A stretch of 25,730 nt of DNA from a virus: positions 1 through 25,730 of the IMG/VR virus record IMGVR_UViG_3300028610_001021; one strand, written 5' to 3'. The notes under the pieces were generated by a model, which saw nothing but the letters and a program-made list of their open reading frames with translations, was not told the origin of the DNA and made no database searches. Position 1 is the first letter of the stretch. Each line of letters starts with the position of its first letter. Below are positions 8,033-15,908 of this stretch, piece by piece. The translations under genes and the position numbers were made by a program.

Positions 8033-8546
8033 TATTATCCTCCATCTTTATTTTATACAGTCGCCCTCTTCCAGCTCTGTCTATTCGTGTTTCAACTATA
8101 TCGCCGGTTTTTATATCTTCTCCGGCGATACCAGCAGTATTATATTTGCTAATAGCTCTATTCAGTAATGGATTTTTCTCTCCGTATAATCTCGCTAGTT
8201 TTCTATATATGCTTGCACCCGATAAGCATAATCCTTCATAAAATAATGCATTTTTTTCTTGATCCATTTTAAGATCATGTTGGGCTGCTGCCACCTTACC
8301 ATTAGCGTCTAAATAAATCGAACAAACTGCAACCGCACTCATTTTCATTTTAATCCTTAATAAATTTCCTAATGTTGCTAGCCATGCAGAAAACTTATAT
8401 TGTTTAAAATTCTGACCAGTCCAGTATAACGGATACTTTCTTTTTTCTAACCACATCCCCCACATAAACAAATCCATAGATCGCAATAATAACCAATTGC
8501 TAAACTTTCCTTTTAAATTGATTTTCCTAGTCTTATTCTTTTTCAT
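8013..8546 (-). CDS. Hypothetical phage protein
   Basis: A 177-residue basic protein. GGAGG sits 5 bases before the ATG at 8546, so I prefer this to the GTG one codon upstream. Residues 1-70 are rich in Lys, Trp and Tyr (LFMWGMWLEKRKYPLYWTG). Residues about 90-145 look globular (SAVAVCSIYLDANGKVAAAQ). The end (GIAGEDIKTGDIVETRIDRA then GRLYKIKM) resembles a small beta-barrel. I do not recognise the family. It lies between unknown small genes and the head module. Confidence 0.6.
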   Translation of the reverse strand: MKKNKTRKINLKGKFSNWLLLRSMDLFMWGMWLEKRKYPLYWTGQNFKQYKFSAWLATLGNLLRIKMKMSAVAVCSIYLDANGKVAAAQHDLKMDQEKNALFYEGLCLSGASIYRKLARLYGEKNPLLNRAISKYNTAGIAGEDIKTGDIVETRIDRAGRGRLYKIKMEDNNGITNK

Positions 8547-8576
8547 CACATCCTCCTATCTCTCTTTTTTATCTAT

Positions 8577-8735
8577 CTATTGCCTATATATTTTATCTAT
8601 CAAAATACTAGTTTCAATTATTTCTGTATTATATATTTCCCAAACCGATCTCTGCATATTCCAAACTGGTTTATGCACAGAGCCCTCTGTTCCGTCGTCC
8701 CATAATGTTGGCACATCTTCTCCTCGTATTAACAT
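8577..8735 (-). CDS. Very small hypothetical protein (52 residues)
   Basis: A short ORF that fills an otherwise empty 190-base gap. The peptide begins MLIRGEDVPTLWDDGTEGSV and ends ETSILIDKIYRQ. An AGGGGGA sequence upstream could serve as a ribosome binding site, although the spacing is somewhat long. It almost abuts the end of the upstream paralogue gene, in line with the tight packing here. I do not recognise it. Codon composition looks like the neighbours, but a short length makes a chance ORF possible. Confidence 0.45.
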   Translation of the reverse strand: MLIRGEDVPTLWDDGTEGSVHKPVWNMQRSVWEIYNTEIIETSILIDKIYRQ

Positions 8736-8741
8736 ATTATT

Positions 8742-9143
8742 CTATCGCTCCCCCTCTTTTATTATTTCTGATTCTTTCCGCCCTTTCAACCATCGCTTTA
8801 AATCAAAATACTTCCACGTATCCGGTTTCTTGATTATACCACAATCATAAGCCTTTTCATACCAGCAATGTTTTTTCCATCCGATGATATACATTCCTAA
8901 ATGTCTATATAATCGGCCTGTTTCTTCACTATTAACTTCATCATCTATCATAAGGCAATTATGATTTATTCCATATCCAACCAGTTTATCATCATGTATA
9001 AAATACATCTTATCATACTTTATAAGTTTCTTTGGTTGTTTTTTTACCATGCGGAATACATATCCAGTCGTCATATAATAGTCTCGTTTGTCCGCTCTAG
9101 TTTGTAAGTATACCTTTTTATCAAGCCTTATAATTATATCCAT
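8742..9143 (-). CDS. Tandem paralogue family, member 4 (unknown function)
   Basis: A 133-residue member of a family present four times in a row (also at 9369, 9879 and 10290). Shared features in order: MDII(I/V) start; a central QPKK basic turn; MYFIHDDKLVGYGI (the strand-turn-strand D-x-K-x-V-G-Y-G); a D-D-E segment; LGMYIIGWKKHCWYEKAYDC; and the C-terminal WKYFDLKRWLKGRKESEI. The strand pattern with K-x-V-G-Y-G recalls PUA-like folds (ASCH or EVE), but this is inference. It differs most from the others at the N-terminus. The start lacks a strong ribosome binding site. Confidence 0.65.
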   Translation of the reverse strand: MDIIIRLDKKVYLQTRADKRDYYMTTGYVFRMVKKQPKKLIKYDKMYFIHDDKLVGYGINHNCLMIDDEVNSEETGRLYRHLGMYIIGWKKHCWYEKAYDCGIIKKPDTWKYFDLKRWLKGRKESEIIKEGER

Positions 9144-9159
9144 TAATTATTAACTCGCT

Positions 9160-9369
9160 TTACAATTTATTAAACCTCATTATATCTTTCACCAGAGTTT
9201 CTTCTGTAATATTCCGTTTCTTACCTGCTCTATAATTCCGCTTTACACAACCGCACACAATCGGATTACCGCTTCTATCGGCTCCCAGGTATCCCCGACC
9301 ATAACATTTTTTACAGCTATTGTGCGCATAATCTTTTAGTACTATTTTTTCTTTTGTATTATATTCCAT
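9160..9369 (-). CDS. Small zinc-ribbon / DnaJ-type zinc-finger-like protein
   Basis: A 69-residue protein with the metal-binding pattern CKKCYGRGYLGADRSG and then IVCGCVKR: C-x2-C-x-G-x-G followed by C-x-C, like a minimal DnaJ-type zinc finger. The ATG at 9369 forms a TAATG junction with the upstream paralogue gene. It separates two members of the four-copy family. It probably binds zinc and perhaps nucleic acid or protein; the partner is unknown. Confidence 0.65.
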   Translation of the reverse strand: MEYNTKEKIVLKDYAHNSCKKCYGRGYLGADRSGNPIVCGCVKRNYRAGKKRNITEETLVKDIMRFNKL

Positions 9370-9878
9370 TAAATATCTTCACCTAATGGATGCTCTAATA
9401 TATTATCGTATTCTATTCCTTTTTTATGAGTTTCGGTATATCTTTTTAATCGTTCCATTTTATCTTTTTCGATTAAATATCTAATATCGACTATTTCTGA
9501 TTCCTCCCTATTCCCTAACCAGCGTTTCAGATTAAAATATTTCCAGTCTTGCGGTTTTCGTATCTTGTTACATTCGTAAGGCTGTATATACCAGTTCTGC
9601 TCTTTCCAACAAACTAAAGTTTTACCTAATTCTAAATACAACTTTCCGATAAATTCAGCATTATACTCGCTATCGACATATTCAGTATGGCATACCACAC
9701 CATACCCAACTAATCTACGATCATGTTCAAAATATATTTTTCCTTTTCCATATATTTTTAATTTTTTAGGTAGACTTTTTACTGTATGAAAGTGCCATCC
9801 TTCTTTTTTTGTAAAATCTCTTACATCGCCCAATAATCGCTGATATTCCGGTTCTTCTAATCTAACTATTATATCCAT
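9369..9878 (-). CDS. Tandem paralogue family, member 3 (unknown function)
   Basis: The longest member of the four-copy family, 169 residues. Shared core: SLPKKLKIYGKGKIYFEHDR, LVGYGV, then VDSEYNAEFIGKLYLELGKT, WKEQNWYIQPYEC, and WKYFNLKRWLGNREESEIVD. It has an extra C-terminal extension of about 30 residues (YLIEKDKMERLKRYTETHKK) with high charge. The start and stop each form TAATG junctions with neighbours. The function is unknown; a PUA-like fold is a guess from the strand pattern and G-Y-G motif. Confidence 0.68.
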   Translation of the reverse strand: MDIIVRLEEPEYQRLLGDVRDFTKKEGWHFHTVKSLPKKLKIYGKGKIYFEHDRRLVGYGVVCHTEYVDSEYNAEFIGKLYLELGKTLVCWKEQNWYIQPYECNKIRKPQDWKYFNLKRWLGNREESEIVDIRYLIEKDKMERLKRYTETHKKGIEYDNILEHPLGEDI

Positions 9879-10286
9879 TTATTTCTCCCTAATTTTCTCT
9901 ACATCAATCAGTTGTGGTTCTTCTCGACCAGCTAACCATCTTTTAAAATTGATATACTTCCACCTATTTTTCTTTAAGCTTTTATTATATTTATATTGTC
10001 TATCATACCAATTATTACTTCGCCACCTAATCATGACTTTTCCAACGTGTTCCCATATACCGCCTATACTTTCGGCCATTAATTCATCGTCTATCGGACA
10101 TATAAAATTAACAATTCCATACCCGACTATCTTACTATCGCAACAGAAATATATCTTATCTTTTTCTTTTGTTTTTTTCGGCATACTCTCAACTATAAGA
10201 AAAAAGTATCTATTATGGTAATAATCCTGTACTCCTTCTATTAACGATTCATATTGTCTTTTTGTAAATTCGCCTACTATATCCAT
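9879..10286 (-). CDS. Tandem paralogue family, member 2 (unknown function)
   Basis: A 135-residue paralogue: MDIVGEFTKRQYESLIEGVQ start, then SMPKKTKEKDKIYFCCDSKI, VGYGIVNF, DDELMAESIG, WRSNNWYDRQY and WKYINFKRWLAGREEPQLID. The conserved W-x4-WY and W-K-Y-x-x-x-K-R-W-L-x-G-R blocks are present. Divergence between copies is strong outside these blocks, so the duplications are probably old or under diversifying pressure. The function is unknown. Confidence 0.68.
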   Translation of the reverse strand: MDIVGEFTKRQYESLIEGVQDYYHNRYFFLIVESMPKKTKEKDKIYFCCDSKIVGYGIVNFICPIDDELMAESIGGIWEHVGKVMIRWRSNNWYDRQYKYNKSLKKNRWKYINFKRWLAGREEPQLIDVEKIREK

Positions 10287-10289
10287 TCA

Positions 10290-10682
10290 TCAAACCTTTA
10301 TTCTTGATTCTGTTCTACCGTTTAACCACTTTTTTAATTTGAAATATCGCCAATTATAAAAACCAAGCTTTTTAGTATAACTATATCCCTCTTGATACCA
10401 ATATTTATCTCTCCAAGCGATAAAATATTTCCCTATTATTGCCCATAATCGACCACGAAATAATGTATTATATTCGTCATCAATTAATCTAATAAAATCC
10501 AAAATAGCATAGCCAATTATTTTACCATCGCAAAGAAAATATATTCTATCTCCCTTCTTTGTTTTCTTCGGCTTTTTATTAACCGAATGAAATTGAAAGC
10601 CCTCCGGCTTTTCAAGATACTTTTCTCCATCGGCTATTGTTGAGTCATACTCTTCTGGCTGGAATTCTATTATTATATCCAT
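10290..10682 (-). CDS. Tandem paralogue family, member 1 (unknown function)
   Basis: The first transcribed member of the four-copy family, 130 residues: MDIIIEFQPEEYDSTIADGE, KKPKKTKKGDRIYFLCDGKI, IGYAILDFI, DDEYNTLFRG, WRDKYWYQEGY and WRYFKLKKWLNGRTESRIKV. The GDRIYFLCDGKIIGYA strand resembles the core of ASCH/EVE-type PUA-like domains (G-D-x-I-x-F ... G-x-I-x-G-x-A), which bind nucleic acids or modified bases. This is the copy where that likeness is clearest. It follows the Cys-rich gene at 10682 with a one-base overlap. Confidence 0.68.
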   Translation of the reverse strand: MDIIIEFQPEEYDSTIADGEKYLEKPEGFQFHSVNKKPKKTKKGDRIYFLCDGKIIGYAILDFIRLIDDEYNTLFRGRLWAIIGKYFIAWRDKYWYQEGYSYTKKLGFYNWRYFKLKKWLNGRTESRIKV

Positions 10683-11110
10683 TATGTTCTTATCTCAATA
10701 TCTTCTCTATTTAAATGTGGACATTCGCTGCTGCAATAATTGTTTATTTTATTAGGATGCTGACAACCGGTAGGGTTCATAGTAATTTTTCCATCAGCAT
10801 TAAGATGTTTTCCAAGCTTATCTAAATGATTCATGGGCTGAACATCTATAATTACTTCACCACTTCTAAATGGACAATGTTTAATAAGCTCTCGATAAGT
10901 TATATTCTGTCCTCCATTAACTGGTATTTTACTATCTCTCATAGCCATCTTCTTTGCATATTGTTTTATATATTCACAAGTATCATAACAAGTTTCTTGT
11001 TTCCCTGAGGCATAGCAAGCCCAACTAATTTCACAGTAATCACAAGGTCGTAGATTTAATTCTATTGCACCAGCCGGATTAAGCGGGGTTTTCATTATAT
11101 TATCTGACAT
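10682..11110 (-). CDS. Cysteine-rich hypothetical protein
   Basis: A 142-residue protein with many Cys: RPCDYCEISWACYASGKQET, CYDTCEYIKQYA, KHCPFRSGE, and near the end GCQHPNKINNYCSSECPHLN. The spacing suggests two metal-binding clusters, one N-terminal and one C-terminal (C-x2-H ... C-x3-C-x-H). I do not recognise the family. The first codons overlap the end of the small membrane gene upstream (11100-11261), so the two are likely coupled. Confidence 0.62.
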   Translation of the reverse strand: MSDNIMKTPLNPAGAIELNLRPCDYCEISWACYASGKQETCYDTCEYIKQYAKKMAMRDSKIPVNGGQNITYRELIKHCPFRSGEVIIDVQPMNHLDKLGKHLNADGKITMNPTGCQHPNKINNYCSSECPHLNREDIEIRT

Positions 11111-11261
11111 TTTTTTCCTCCCAAATAGTTACTTCTAATGTCCACACTAACCAAGAGAATTGAATAGCTGCAATATAGGGTGATCGGAATATTATAATGG
11201 TTGGTAATATATAAAACATATATTGTCTTTCAGTTGACTCATTATATAATTTAATTTTCAT
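11100..11261 (-). CDS. Small membrane protein (53 residues)
   Basis: The ATG at 11261 has a perfect TAGGAGG site 5-6 bases upstream, and the stop lies inside the next gene's start region (ATGTCAGATAA), both signs of a real gene. The peptide has a hydrophobic stretch (YMFYILPTIIIFRSPYIAAI) and a second aromatic, hydrophobic part (FSWLVWTLEVTIW), so one or two membrane passes are likely. The function is unknown. Confidence 0.62.
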   Translation of the reverse strand: MKIKLYNESTERQYMFYILPTIIIFRSPYIAAIQFSWLVWTLEVTIWEEKNVR

Positions 11262-11270
11262 TTTATCCTC

Positions 11271-11477
11271 CTATAAATACCCCCATTCATCTGTTCTTTT
11301 AAAGACAGGTATCATATCACCACTACGTAAAGCGTTTCGCTCTTTAGCTTTTCTCGCTCTTTTCCTTTCATACTTCCATACTTTGTCCGGTTTATACCAC
11401 GGCTTTTTATCTCGGTGATTAACAAGAGTACCCATTAATCTAAAACCTTCAGGATATGTACGATGTGTTCTACTCAT
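11271..11477 (-). CDS. Small basic hypothetical protein
   Basis: A 68-residue protein rich in Arg and Lys (KVWKYERKRARKAKERNALR), with a C-terminal DMIPVFKRTDEWGYL. The start overlaps the end of the upstream gene by 4 bases (ATGA). The basic middle may bind nucleic acid, but no motif proves it. I do not recognise it. Confidence 0.58.
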   Translation of the reverse strand: MSRTHRTYPEGFRLMGTLVNHRDKKPWYKPDKVWKYERKRARKAKERNALRSGDMIPVFKRTDEWGYL

Positions 11478-11773
11478 TCTGGCATTCCATAATTCCTTAC
11501 TGCCATATCTCCAAAAGCATCAGCTTCCATCAAAGCTGTTATTAATTCTTTTCTCTCTATTACATTTAGGCACACCATGTCAGAAAAGACATTACCGGTT
11601 ATTATAATATGCCAACAATATCTAAGCCTTTCTTTTAAGCTCATGTTCCATTTGCCGTATACCCAATAAGATAAATACGTTTCCACAATACTACTGTCTT
11701 TTGTAACTTGAATTATTTCGTGTTCAATCCCGATCCCGTGCGCCCCACATTCACATTTAATAAACGTTTTCAT
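11474..11773 (-). CDS. Small phage protein of a CxC-containing family
   Basis: A 99-residue protein starting MKTFIKCECGAHGIGIEHEI, with later SYWVYGKWNMSLKERLRYCW and VIERKELITALMEADAFG. The order (N-terminal K-C-x-C-x-x-H, a central W-x2-R-L-R-x-x-W helix, then a V-x-L-x-x-x-D/E-x-x-x-L helix) is that of small proteins common in phages near replication or packaging genes; the function is unknown to me. The start overlaps the preceding gene's stop (ATGA). Confidence 0.62.
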   Translation of the reverse strand: MKTFIKCECGAHGIGIEHEIIQVTKDSSIVETYLSYWVYGKWNMSLKERLRYCWHIIITGNVFSDMVCLNVIERKELITALMEADAFGDMAVRNYGMPE

Positions 11774-11901
11774 TTAATATTTTCCTTTCGGGTTGCCAAT
11801 ATCCTCTGACATTTTTTTATCATATCTTCTAATGTCTTCGTATATTTAATATCTATAAAATGTTTTGGATCAATCCTATAGTATTTCCCACATATTATCA
11901 T
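11770..11901 (-). CDS. Very small hypothetical protein (43 residues)
   Basis: A short ORF that fills the gap between the large terminase gene and the 99-residue gene. Its ATG overlaps the terminase stop (ATGA at 11901-11898) and its TGA overlaps the next ATG in the same way, so it links the two genes by translational coupling. AGGAAGGAG lies upstream at good spacing. The peptide, MIICGKYYRIDPKHFIDIKY and following, is basic and soluble. I do not recognise it. Confidence 0.6.
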   Translation of the reverse strand: MIICGKYYRIDPKHFIDIKYTKTLEDMIKKCQRILATRKENIK

Positions 11902-13418
11902 AACAATACTCCTTCCTCTTCCTTAGCTTCCTGGTAATCGTCTACCCCTTCAACTATATCGACTCTCGCTAAACAGTACACAAAAGAATCGCCTTTATCC
12001 GGTGATCTGCCTAACCGCTTTTTATACTCTTCTTTGAGTTCTGCCTTTCTTCTGCTATCACTATGTATTTTATATTTCATCCCGCTTAGTTCTTCAATAA
12101 GCTCTGGATCATCGGGAATTGATATTACATTTCCCTCTTTATATTGCCGCTCGAATATAGCCCTGGCATGCCACCACATTTCCATTCTGTAGTTATAAAA
12201 AGTATCTCTATCATAAGCGCTTGACCCTGACATTAACCCATAACAGGCATATCCCAATTCGGCCAATCTATCAAATACACCGCTCCCCACTCCATCAGCA
12301 TCTATTTTTATTATCCCTCTAAGTAGAGAAGCGTGCGGCAATATACCTCTTTCTTTCATTTCAATTGCGATAATACCAGAGGTCTCCATCGTATTTTGCA
12401 TCTCTGTTAATACGCTTCTATCATCGCCCATCCGTGCAACATCTGCTCCGAACGTTAAAGGGAATTCGTTTTTATCAACCTCTGCTTCTACAGCCGATAA
12501 TAGCCATGCCAGCGGTATAATATTGTCAACTCCTTGCTCCCAAAATTCGCCTATAACTTTGCATGACCATAACTCCGGTCGATCTATTTTCCATGCTTCT
12601 TCTCGACCATCAATCCACGTATCATCGGCTATTTGTATCTTCTCTATAAGTGCTATCGGCCATTCTGCTTTATTTTTAAACTTGCCAAACGCAAACAACT
12701 TTTTATTAAGATACTTTTTATATTCTTTTCTTACTGTAGCCGGACTAACAAAAGGTGAGTCCCAAGCCGACATATTTATACATTTCCATTCACTTCTCCG
12801 GCTTGTGTGGTGCTGTCTGAAGGGTGCTAACTGATCTGCTCCATCGGTGGTTGATATTTCCAGCATTTTAGCTTTACCACTCATACTACCGTCAAGCGCA
12901 TCATAACACCACTGTGGAATACCTTTTGCTTCATCTAAAATAAATAATATATGAGCACTATGCCAACCCTCTATTCTTGTGGCATTATCGGTGGCAAAAC
13001 CGATCATATAGCTTTCAGGATTGCACTTAACTTCTACTTGCAGGCAAGTACCCCTGAGCTCTTTACCGATCCGCATATATATTTCTCTGATCTCTTTCCA
13101 TAAAAGTTTTTCTATTTGCCGGTTACCGGGAGCTGTGGTTACAACAATCGCATCTTCATAAAGGTTTAAATAAGTTACCGCTATTGCAGCCGCTACCTTA
13201 GTTTTGCTTATTGCATGGCAAGCTCTTATGCTTACTCTCTTATTATTCCAGACAGCGTCTATCGCCATTCGCATACCCGACCATAATTTAATACCGAGTT
13301 TATGCTCAATAAAAAAGTCTGGATGTTGGAGATAAGTATATTCCAAATCCGCTTGCGCCTTTGCTATATCTGAGATTGGCTTTTTAGTTGTTTGAAGCGA
13401 TAATATCTGTTGGGACAT
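11898..13418 (-). CDS. terL: Terminase large subunit
   Basis: A 506-residue packaging motor. The ATPase domain has an adenine/Walker A region near residue 65-75 (IRACHAISKTKVAAA), a Walker B with catalytic Glu at FILDEAKGIP (about residue 160), and an STTD coupling motif (about 190). The nuclease domain has TFGADVARMGDDRS (about residue 320), IKIDADGVGSGVFDRL and a C-terminal GDSFVYCLARVD (RNase H-like acidic residues). The Walker A is unusual: Ser replaces the last Gly of GxGKS/T. It cuts and translocates DNA into the prohead through the portal. The start lies inside the end of the small subunit gene (35-base overlap). Confidence 0.9.
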   Translation of the reverse strand: MSQQILSLQTTKKPISDIAKAQADLEYTYLQHPDFFIEHKLGIKLWSGMRMAIDAVWNNKRVSIRACHAISKTKVAAAIAVTYLNLYEDAIVVTTAPGNRQIEKLLWKEIREIYMRIGKELRGTCLQVEVKCNPESYMIGFATDNATRIEGWHSAHILFILDEAKGIPQWCYDALDGSMSGKAKMLEISTTDGADQLAPFRQHHTSRRSEWKCINMSAWDSPFVSPATVRKEYKKYLNKKLFAFGKFKNKAEWPIALIEKIQIADDTWIDGREEAWKIDRPELWSCKVIGEFWEQGVDNIIPLAWLLSAVEAEVDKNEFPLTFGADVARMGDDRSVLTEMQNTMETSGIIAIEMKERGILPHASLLRGIIKIDADGVGSGVFDRLAELGYACYGLMSGSSAYDRDTFYNYRMEMWWHARAIFERQYKEGNVISIPDDPELIEELSGMKYKIHSDSRRKAELKEEYKKRLGRSPDKGDSFVYCLARVDIVEGVDDYQEAKEEEGVLL

Positions 13419-13905
13419 ATCCTAACTCTTTTGCTTTTTTAGCAGCATTCAGCATTTCATCAATAGGAGAATGTTTTTTAACTGTCATGTCTATATTCTG
13501 TTTTATAGTTCTACCATATATGTTAGGCTCCATTCTCTCAAGATACCATGCAGCCGCTTGCCATGTTTTGACTGCCGCTGCCTGAATGATCAATACATTC
13601 CTTGCTATGGCCTGATGCCTCCCCTTTTTTACTATGTCCATGAAGTTTAGAAGCAAATCGGCCTCATGCTTCTTTTTTAGTGTAGGAAATTCAACTTTCT
13701 TTTTGCTTGATAACTCAGCGGATATATTCTCAGCTTTAGTTTTCCAATAATACCATGTTGACCTGGGTATACCTAACTGACCGTATATTGTTTTATCATA
13801 AAGGCCGACTTTGCAATATTTCTCTATCTCTTTTAATAGTTTTTCTGTTAGGCATACCTTGCGTGTTTTGCTTTTGATTATTTTATCCAGTTTCTGTTTG
13901 GGCAT
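13384..13905 (-). CDS. terS: Terminase small subunit
   Basis: A 173-residue protein directly before the large terminase gene. The N-terminal half has a helix-turn-helix of the terminase small subunit type: residues about 33-57, GLYDKTIYGQLGIPRSTWYY. The central part (DLLLNFMDIVKKGRHQAIAR, then AAAWYLERMEPNIYG) is helical and contains the A-x-x-WYLER-x-x-P-x-x-Y/F-G motif common in this family, and the C-terminus is the part expected to bind the large subunit. It recognises phage DNA for packaging. Confidence 0.85.
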   Translation of the reverse strand: MPKQKLDKIIKSKTRKVCLTEKLLKEIEKYCKVGLYDKTIYGQLGIPRSTWYYWKTKAENISAELSSKKKVEFPTLKKKHEADLLLNFMDIVKKGRHQAIARNVLIIQAAAVKTWQAAAWYLERMEPNIYGRTIKQNIDMTVKKHSPIDEMLNAAKKAKELGYVPTDIIASNN

Positions 13906-13907
13906 AT

Positions 13908-15173
13908 TTATTTCCTTATTTTGCCATTTAACTTAATTTTTATTTTTCGTTCATTTTTAACGCACCAATCCTTATATCTCTGTACTATTACATCGCAATA
14001 CTGCGGTTCTATTTCCATGCCATAACATATTCGGTCAGTTTTTTCGCAGGCAATGAGGGTGGAGCCAGAGCCAAGGAATAAATCAAGAATAATTATATCC
14101 TTACATCCATATTTTTCAAATATCCATTCATATAATGCAATTGGTTTTTGTGTCGGATGTATTCTTTTGTTTCCATGTTCGCTTGCTTTTATCATTCCAC
14201 TCCATTTATGTCTACATATACCTATTGATCTTTTTATATTTGTCCATGCAATCTCCCCATCGCCAAATGTTCCGGCTGTCTCTTTATCCCATATTATCCA
14301 ACATGAAGCTGGTTTTAATTTATGCGCATAATAATTACCACCCCATAATATTATTTTTTTTATATTTAGCTCTTTACAGATAATATATGCTTTTAAAGCT
14401 GTTTCTATTGAATCATCATTTTTTATTTTTTTATATATGTTTGCTTTACATATTGAATCTGCTCCTACATATCCGCTTGTTCTTTTTCCTGTTGTTTTCC
14501 CAAATGATTTATCACCTCCAATCTTTCCTATTTTAACTATATTTATTCCATAGGGCGGATCATTTACTGCCATATTTATTTTATTATTATTCACCAATCT
14601 ATTGACCTGTTCTATATCCGTGCTATCCCCGCATAACACTCGATGTCCATTCAATTCCCACAAATCGCCCATTTTAGTTATTGTTTTGACTTTTTCTGGT
14701 ATTTCATCGTCGTCAATAGTTTCTTCTTCGGGAAACACAATATCAATATCAGGTATTTCTATTGTATCTATCAAAGACTCTATATCTAAATCAGCCTCAT
14801 TAATAAAATCCATTAATCCTGCCTCAGTTATTATTCCATATTGGCTTGCGATTCCAAGCAATTTTTCTTTAGCTTCTTTTTTATTATCAGCTTTTATATA
14901 GTCGATTGGCAATTTTGCTGGTATCTTATATCCTTCCTTCTGCAATTCCAATAAGGCTTTAACTCTTGAATGACCATCCAAAATATATGCTTTGCTTTTG
15001 TCGGATTTTTTCCATATAAAGATCGGTGCGCTGAAATTGTTTTTAATGATATTATTCTTAAGTTTCTGCATATTCTCAGGCGTAATCTTTTTGAGATCGC
15101 CCTGGAAATCTATCAGCTTATTGATCGGCAATAAACCGGCTCCCTTACAAGCTATCTTAATTTCCTTTGCCAT
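13908..15173 (-). CDS. ParB-like nuclease domain fused to DNA methyltransferase
   Basis: A 421-residue protein. Residues about 10-130 are a ParB/Srx-like domain (INKLIDFQGDLKKI, AYILDGHSRVKALLELQKE with the GHxR motif). Residues about 175-410 are a DNA N4/N6-type methyltransferase: VNDPPYGINI (DPPY catalytic motif), WIIWDK, IHPTQKPIALYEWI, LDLFLGSGSTLIACEKTDR (SAM-binding FxGxG), and MEIEPQYCDVIVQRY. The catalytic motif comes before the SAM motif, the beta-class order. Such fusions are frequent in phages upstream of terminase and protect DNA from restriction or mark packaging substrates. No partner restriction enzyme is next to it. Confidence 0.88.
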   Translation of the reverse strand: MAKEIKIACKGAGLLPINKLIDFQGDLKKITPENMQKLKNNIIKNNFSAPIFIWKKSDKSKAYILDGHSRVKALLELQKEGYKIPAKLPIDYIKADNKKEAKEKLLGIASQYGIITEAGLMDFINEADLDIESLIDTIEIPDIDIVFPEEETIDDDEIPEKVKTITKMGDLWELNGHRVLCGDSTDIEQVNRLVNNNKINMAVNDPPYGINIVKIGKIGGDKSFGKTTGKRTSGYVGADSICKANIYKKIKNDDSIETALKAYIICKELNIKKIILWGGNYYAHKLKPASCWIIWDKETAGTFGDGEIAWTNIKRSIGICRHKWSGMIKASEHGNKRIHPTQKPIALYEWIFEKYGCKDIIILDLFLGSGSTLIACEKTDRICYGMEIEPQYCDVIVQRYKDWCVKNERKIKIKLNGKIRK

Positions 15174-15373
15174 TATCTCACCTTTGGCTTTAATGGTATC
15201 ATTATTGGTATTCCTAATATATGGATTATTATTACATATTTATCTATGCGTAATCCGAATATCGGATAGCTTCCATATTCGTCGAATATTCCAATTACTA
15301 TTATATAAATAATAAAATAATTTCTGCAAATAGCCAATTCAAACAAACTAATCTTCAAGGAAAGTTTCCGCAT
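15173..15373 (-). CDS. Small hydrophobic membrane protein
   Basis: A 66-residue protein. GGAGG at 15380-15384 is 6 bases from the ATG at 15373, so I choose this over an ATG six bases upstream. Most of it is hydrophobic (NYFIIYIIVIGIF, then YVIIIHILGIPIMIPL), giving two likely membrane segments. It overlaps the nuclease gene's end and touches the methyltransferase start. The function is unknown; a phage membrane or lysis-related role is possible but unsupported. Confidence 0.5.
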   Translation of the reverse strand: MRKLSLKISLFELAICRNYFIIYIIVIGIFDEYGSYPIFGLRIDKYVIIIHILGIPIMIPLKPKVR

Positions 15374-15908
15374 AATCATCCTCCCCGTCTTTTATTGGAA
15401 TTGCAACCCTCGGCTTGCCGTTTAGTTTATATGGCCGCACATCTATTATCTTAGCCGGAATTCTCAATACGTCAAACCATTGTTTCCTTAATGGTAAGTA
15501 TAAACCTTTGTCTCTTAGTTCTTCAAGCTGGCTTTTAACTATTGAACAGCGCATTTCCCAGGCTTTTTTATTCGGCTGGATAAAGAATAGATCAAATCCT
15601 ATCCGATATAAATATATTCCGACTATTATTATCGGCGTTGAAAGTACTGAATTGGTTTCTATCAGGCAAAGATTATCTATCTGATGTTCGCTTAATTTCT
15701 GAAATGGAAAAGCCTGATAACCCTTAAGCATCTTTGTTTCAAAATAGTAATGAAAACTATCTAATACAGCATATCCATCATGTGGCCGTCTTATATTAAA
15801 TCGTTGACCTTCATCATCGGTAAACATCGGATCGGGAATTTTATAAGCAAATCCGCCGGCTGCTTGAAAGTTCTTTACTATCAGACTATTAAGATTTACT
15901 TCTTTCAT
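15348..15908 (-). CDS. PD-(D/E)XK-type nuclease (Holliday-junction resolvase / RecU-like)
   Basis: About 186 residues. The core is RRPHDGYAVLD followed by YYFETKMLKGYQAFPFQKLS and EHQIDNLCLIE. The D ... E-T-K arrangement is the PD-(D/E)XK catalytic set, and the F-P-F-x-x-L-S-E-H-Q block following it is characteristic of RecU-like or related Holliday-junction/endonuclease proteins. It may resolve replication branches before packaging, in line with the neighbouring terminase. GGAGGGC just upstream favours the start at 15908; an ATG at 15920 is the alternative. It overlaps the upstream gene by about 20 bases. Confidence 0.68.
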   Translation of the reverse strand: MKEVNLNSLIVKNFQAAGGFAYKIPDPMFTDDEGQRFNIRRPHDGYAVLDSFHYYFETKMLKGYQAFPFQKLSEHQIDNLCLIETNSVLSTPIIIVGIYLYRIGFDLFFIQPNKKAWEMRCSIVKSQLEELRDKGLYLPLRKQWFDVLRIPAKIIDVRPYKLNGKPRVAIPIKDGEDDYAETFLED

